Assembly: GCF_001904745.1 (NCBI RefSeq)
Contig: NZ_MRCD01000016.1
Location: 61,334 to 125,333 of the forward strand
Direction: 5' to 3'
DNA length: 64,000 nucleotides
Source of the DNA: Calothrix sp. HK-06
GTDB lineage: Bacteria > Cyanobacteriota > Cyanobacteriia > Cyanobacteriales > Nostocaceae
Each line of letters starts with the position of its first letter. Positions within the stretch are counted from its first letter, which is position 1. The notes beneath the pieces were generated by a model, which was not told the DNA's origin, did no database searches, and saw only the letters and a program-made list of their open reading frames with translations. This document shows, piece after piece, positions 60,661 through 64,000 of this stretch. A program made the position numbers and the translations under genes.

Positions 60661-61476
60661 ATGGTTCGTTTACTCGAAAAGAAAAAAGCTAAAACAAGCG
60701 TTCTAACGATTTTTGCGTTTACAACTTTTGGGTTACATCTATTAGCTTTATCGATGCTGGTGTTACAGGGGTTAAACATTCGCTCGTTGAGTTTACAGAA
60801 ACCTCCAAATTTCGTGCAGATGATAGATGGTAAAACGGTAGATATAAATAAATCGAATTTAGAATCGGAACCAGAGACAATACGTCAGTTTGTAAATAAG
60901 ACCATGACGCTAATGTTTAACTGGTCGGGAAAATTACCACCGCAGTCTATCGATGAAGCAACACAACCTAAACCAGATGGGGGTGTACCAGTACCAACAG
61001 GAAAGGGGAATCAAAAAATTAGTACTACTAGTTGGGTTGCTGGGTTTGCGTTATCTGAGGATTTCCGTAAGGGGTTTTTGACGAAAATCGCGGAGATGAC
61101 ACCACCAGAGGTGTTTTTGAATAATCCGAGTCAAGCTATTTCGTTACGGTTAGCGGTTAAAAGGATATATCCACCAAAAAAAATTGCTCCTGGTAAGTGG
61201 CAAGTTGGAATGGTGGCAGATTTAATACAGAAAAAACAATCTGATAACCGCAGTGTGATAATTCCCTTTAATAAGGATTTGCTTGTGCGTTCGGTAGATG
61301 CTTTTGGGTATCCGCAAAGTATGAAGAGCGATTTACAAAAAGCTATTTATAGTGTTCGTGCTGATAAGTTGGAAATTTATGAGATTAGAAATTTATGTTT
61401 GGTGGATGAGTATACTGGTTTGAGTCAGGATAAGTTTTGTGGGAATTTGAAGAATGACCAGACTTTTATTAAATAA
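60661..61476 (+). CDS. VirB8/TraE-like protein, paralogue 1
   Basis: The 271-residue protein has a short basic N-terminus, one membrane span (about 15-36) and a periplasmic domain: FVQMIDGKTVDI, EPETIRQFVNKTMTLMFNWS, WQVGMVADLIQKK and a C-terminal LEIYEIRNLC. The layout (one N-terminal span plus a periplasmic alpha+beta domain) fits VirB8/TraE-type inner-membrane scaffold proteins. The following gene is a shorter paralogue with the same landmarks. A GAGGTG ribosome-binding-like stretch precedes the ATG. Confidence 0.7.
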   Translation: MVRLLEKKKAKTSVLTIFAFTTFGLHLLALSMLVLQGLNIRSLSLQKPPNFVQMIDGKTVDINKSNLESEPETIRQFVNKTMTLMFNWSGKLPPQSIDEATQPKPDGGVPVPTGKGNQKISTTSWVAGFALSEDFRKGFLTKIAEMTPPEVFLNNPSQAISLRLAVKRIYPPKKIAPGKWQVGMVADLIQKKQSDNRSVIIPFNKDLLVRSVDAFGYPQSMKSDLQKAIYSVRADKLEIYEIRNLCLVDEYTGLSQDKFCGNLKNDQTFIK

Positions 61477-62199
61477 CCGCAAAGGACGCTGCATAAAGCA
61501 AAGGAAGAGGTGATGAAGTCAGAGAGTAAGAGAGCTAGTTTTTTACCATTGTTTACTGTAGCAACGTTTGGGTTACATTTGTTTACTTTTTTGTTGTTGA
61601 CGTTTCATTGGTCGTTGTTACAGCAGTTGCAACAGCGTTTAACTCCTCAAAGTTTGGTGCAGTTAATTGATGGACGTGCGATAAGTGTAGACCCAAAACC
61701 TGATATGGAAAGGTATCCGGAGACAATAAGACGGTTTGTGGGTGAAACAATGACTTTAATGCTTACTTGGTCGCAGCAACAACAACCACGAACGGTTTGG
61801 GAAACAAGTTCAGTTTTAGTAAATGATAATTTAAAGCCGAAATTAGAATCCATAATTAGTCCCTCAGAAACATTAAGTCAGGGTACCGAAAACGTTTTAG
61901 TCATTCAAACCATTGGAGAACCAACTAAAATTAGTGAAGGTAGATGGAAAGTTGAAATAATCGCCAATCAAATCATCTTTACAAACTCCGATAAATTAGG
62001 AAAAACAATCCCCTTTAATAAACAAATTTTAGTACAAGCAGTAGAGGCGCCGTTTGCCTCACTACCAAATTTACCAGTACCACTAAACATTGCAGTCTCC
62101 CGTCTCGGAGAAGCAAGACTACAAATATATAACGTCTGCGACATCAACGATAAAAACTGCTCATAACCTTCCTCTCTTCCCTTTGCGTCCTTTGCGGTT
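61475..62199. repeat. inverted AACCGCAAAGGACGC pair around the second VirB8-like gene
   Basis: AACCGCAAAGGACGC at 61475-61489 and its exact reverse complement GCGTCCTTTGCGGTT at 62185-62199 bracket one gene. Further partial matches extend on both sides (AAAGGAAGAGG versus CCTCTCTTCCCTTT). The unit is a known kind of dispersed cyanobacterial repeat. Confidence 0.75.
61513..62166 (+). CDS. VirB8/TraE-like protein, paralogue 2
   Basis: The 217-residue product shares with the preceding one a membrane span (about 13-32), LVQLIDGRAISV, YPETIRRFVGETMTLMLTWS, GRWKVEIIANQI, IPFNKQILVQAV and an LQIYNVCD end, so the two arose by duplication. It lacks about 50 residues of the middle. Start ATG 61513 follows AAGGAAGAGG at 61501-61510. 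The two may form a mixed scaffold, or one may be specialised. Confidence 0.7.
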   Translation: MKSESKRASFLPLFTVATFGLHLFTFLLLTFHWSLLQQLQQRLTPQSLVQLIDGRAISVDPKPDMERYPETIRRFVGETMTLMLTWSQQQQPRTVWETSSVLVNDNLKPKLESIISPSETLSQGTENVLVIQTIGEPTKISEGRWKVEIIANQIIFTNSDKLGKTIPFNKQILVQAVEAPFASLPNLPVPLNIAVSRLGEARLQIYNVCDINDKNCS

Positions 62200-62220
62200 A
62201 AATAAAAAAGATATCAAACT

Positions 62221-63744
62221 ATGAATAAATTACCAAACACCCAAGACACATCCGACTGGGAAGCAAGAATGTCAAAGTTAGTAGGACTAGAAACAAAACA
62301 TCCAACTAACAACCAACCAGAAAAGACTATACAACTAGAACCCCAAGAACAACAAACCAAACAACCCCTATCCGCAAGTCCCTTCGCAAAACTAGGCTTA
62401 GTTGGCGCCGGCACATTCGCTATAGTATTAGTAGCGGGTTTATTTCTATCACAAATAATGAACCCTGGCAATCAAAAACCAAAAGCCAATATCATCACCG
62501 CACAACCACAACCAACACTCCAACCCACCCCGCAACTCGAATCACAAGTCGAAGATTTAAAAACAAAACTAGCATTAACCGAACAAGCACAAGCAGTCAA
62601 AGCAGCACAGCAAAAACTGAGAAACCCACTACCAATATCTTCCAAACCAACATCACAAACACCCGTTAGAACTCAACCAATAGTTACAAATAGAGTACGA
62701 CTAATTCCAACCCCTAACATAGCAACTAACTATACACCACCACGTATACAACCACAACCAGAACGTGTACGTATAGTCACCATACCAGCACCTCAAACTC
62801 CACCCGCACGACCCCAAGCAACCGCAAAACCTACACCCAAACCAACAATTCAAGCAACTCCACAAATTACACCAGACTCACTTCAAGATTTAGTCAAACT
62901 AGCAGAATTAAACGACTACTACAAAAAAGACACAGTAGCTAGCAACACTCCTACACCAACCCCCACAACAACCCCCACACCAACCCCCACACCATTACCA
63001 GTGATACCAGTAACACCAACACCCACACCAGCAATAATATCAACACCCACACCTACACCAACACCCACACCCACACCTACACAGGCGCCTTCTTCGGTAG
63101 CAGTAGGTAGTACAGTAAGAGCAGTATTTGCAACTGCCGTATTTGGAGAAACCACCCGTTCAAACAACAACACAAACGAAACAGCAAAACCAGTATTTGT
63201 AGTGCGTCTGCGAGAACCCCTCAAATATACAGATGGAAAAATAGCTTTACCCGTTAACACCGAATTATTAGCAGAAATTCGTTCAATATCCGAACAAGGT
63301 TTAGTTCAACTCAACGTTACCAAATTAGTTACCCGCAATGGTAACAGCATATCAGAAAAAACCTTAGCCGAAAATTCAATAATAGTTCGTGCGCGTGAAG
63401 GTAGACCCTTAATAGCAAACCAGTATCCCAACAAAGGGGGGTCAATAGCTTGGATGGACACAGGATTATTCGTATTAGGAGGTATTGGCAAAGCTGCGGA
63501 ATTAGCTAATCGTACAGAATCTCAAGTCGTCGTCACAAGTGGTGCTGGAACTACAATTAGCAATAGCAACTCCAGACGTAATATATTAGCGGGTGTTGTT
63601 GATGGTGGTATAAGCGCTATAGTTCCTCAAATCGCACAACGCAATCAACAAGCTATTTCACAAATGACTCAACGCGGTAATATTTGGTTCTTACCTGCTG
63701 GTAAAGAAGTAGAAATATATATTAACCAAACTATGCAATTTTAG
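62221..63744 (+). CDS. VirB10/TrbI-like channel protein with Pro-Thr linker
   Basis: The 507-residue protein has a cytoplasmic N-terminus (1-57), one membrane span (about 58-80, LGLVGAGTFAIVLVAGLFLS), a coiled segment (about 100-128), a long Pro/Thr/Gln-rich periplasmic linker with PT dipeptide runs (about 242-290), and a C-terminal beta-rich domain (about 291-507) starting VGSTVRAVFATAVFG, then FVVRLREPLKYTDGKIALPV and FLPAGKEVEIYINQ. This is the VirB10/TrbI layout, the protein that spans from inner to outer membrane. The linker is unusually long and simple. The next frame starts one base after its stop region. Confidence 0.85.
   Translation: MNKLPNTQDTSDWEARMSKLVGLETKHPTNNQPEKTIQLEPQEQQTKQPLSASPFAKLGLVGAGTFAIVLVAGLFLSQIMNPGNQKPKANIITAQPQPTLQPTPQLESQVEDLKTKLALTEQAQAVKAAQQKLRNPLPISSKPTSQTPVRTQPIVTNRVRLIPTPNIATNYTPPRIQPQPERVRIVTIPAPQTPPARPQATAKPTPKPTIQATPQITPDSLQDLVKLAELNDYYKKDTVASNTPTPTPTTTPTPTPTPLPVIPVTPTPTPAIISTPTPTPTPTPTPTQAPSSVAVGSTVRAVFATAVFGETTRSNNNTNETAKPVFVVRLREPLKYTDGKIALPVNTELLAEIRSISEQGLVQLNVTKLVTRNGNSISEKTLAENSIIVRAREGRPLIANQYPNKGGSIAWMDTGLFVLGGIGKAAELANRTESQVVVTSGAGTTISNSNSRRNILAGVVDGGISAIVPQIAQRNQQAISQMTQRGNIWFLPAGKEVEIYINQTMQF
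62940..63085. repeat. ACACCAACCCCCACA-type microsatellite coding PT repeats
   Basis: Tandem ACACCC/ACACCA units in frame give Pro-Thr dipeptides in the VirB10-like linker. Replication slippage could change the linker length. Confidence 0.75.
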
Positions 63745-63745
63745 A

Positions 63746-64000
63746 ATGATAAATTCCACGGATGCAGCAATTTTTAAAATTGGTAGTTTCACAATGCGAC
63801 CAATTGAATCTTCTGATTTGAATGCACTTGCCGAAATTTGGGCAGACCCAGAAGTAACTCGTTTTCTACCTAGTCGAGGAGTTGCAATTCCAAGATAAAA
63901 AGCTGAAAAAGCGCTCTCAACTTTCGTTGAACATTGGCAACGAGGTTATGGAATTTGGGCAATTGTCGAAAATGCTTCATCTCAAATGATTAGTTCTTGT
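63746..64000 (+). pseudogene. GNAT acetyltransferase, in-frame TAA, cut by window end
   Basis: From ATG 63746 the frame reads FTMRPIESSDLNALAEIWAD and PEVTRFLPSRGVAIPR, a RimJ/RimL-type GNAT start, then TAA at 63896-63898, then continues in the same frame with KAEKALSTFVEHWQRGYGIW and AIVENASSQMISSC to the end. The continuation is plausible GNAT sequence, so the stop is probably a point change. The rest lies beyond the window. It begins two bases after the VirB10-like stop. Confidence 0.75.

Noticed and set aside
62919..63260. antisense frame rich in Gly-Val
   Set aside because: It is the reverse reading of the PT-coding microsatellite, not a gene.
55260..63744. recent plasmid origin of the T4SS-like operon
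   Set aside because: It carries the same dense GGCGCC signature as the core genes, unlike the imported block at 38-52.6 kb.
1..64000. stop-codon reassignment of TAA
   Set aside because: Clear genes such as recJ and the response regulator end at TAA in the expected place, so TAA is a real stop; the three interrupted genes are better explained by mutation.
1..64000. CRISPR arrays, rRNA or tRNA genes
   Set aside because: No regular repeat-spacer pattern and no T-loop-like or rRNA-like sequence was recognised by eye on either strand; a tRNA search program would settle this.
1..64000. insertion sequences with transposase
   Set aside because: No transposase gene or fragment was recognised, although several MITE-like repeats are present.

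Overview
The window looks like cyanobacterial chromosome, most likely from a low-GC filamentous (Nostocales-type) species. Evidence: a small psb30/ycf12 photosystem II gene, cyanobacterial intergenic repeat families (AGAAACCnGGTTTCT, GTAGAGACGCG palindromes, TCATTCTGAGCG units, TCCGTT-type iterated units), a PEP-CTERM-like protein and a large exopolysaccharide locus. The species cannot be named from the sequence alone. A striking genome signature is the palindrome GGCGCC: I count about 77 copies by eye, spread almost everywhere, in genes and between them.

Layout. (1) 0.2-19 kb: housekeeping and accessory genes separated by repeat-rich, partly decayed spacers. They include a broken GxxExxY gene, an ExoD-like protein, a response regulator overlapping tail-to-tail with a histidine-kinase-like protein, murE, a glutaredoxin-like protein divergent from a sirohydrochlorin chelatase/cobA pair (siroheme/tetrapyrrole branch), a phosphodiester-glycosidase-family protein, a charged-repeat lipoprotein, a nitrilase-family amidase, MarC, a broken glutathione S-transferase, an SbcD/Mre11-type nuclease, recJ, psb30 and a Cys-cluster protein. 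(2) 19-38 kb: first half of a polysaccharide locus. It has a glycosyltransferase, a Wzm/Wzt-type ABC exporter, two very large secreted proteins and one small one that all end in (or consist of) a DUF4082-like module, a PEP-CTERM-like protein, and a tight six-gene operon for an amino sugar (oxidoreductase, two DegT aminotransferases, a Rossmann-like protein, a formyltransferase, an epimerase). A hexapeptide N-acetyltransferase lies just upstream. (3) 38-52.6 kb: eight glycosyltransferases, a beta-helix protein, a Wzy-like polymerase and a methyltransferase. This block has no GGCGCC at all and instead carries three HIP1 (GCGATCGC) sites, so it looks like an imported cassette. (4) 53-55 kb: 2OG-Fe(II) oxygenase, YdcF-like protein and WcaF-like acetyltransferase. 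(5) 55.3-63.7 kb: an eight-gene operon resembling a reduced type IV secretion system: pilin-like and VirB3-like small membrane proteins, VirB4-like ATPase, VirB5-like secreted protein, VirB6/TrbL-like membrane protein, two tandem VirB8-like paralogues and a VirB10/TrbI-like protein. No relaxase, VirD4, VirB9 or VirB11 is visible. A GNAT gene with an in-frame stop runs off the end.

How the genes work together: regions 2-4 plausibly build nucleotide-linked amino sugars, assemble and modify a repeat unit, and export it by an ABC-dependent and perhaps a Wzy-dependent route. The DUF4082 proteins and the beta-helix protein are exported partners. Region 5 is a cell-envelope-spanning machine whose substrate is unknown. 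Three otherwise well-preserved reading frames (GxxExxY, GST, GNAT) are each interrupted by a single TAA, and two palindromic repeats sit in frame inside recJ; both suggest ongoing genome decay and repeat expansion.
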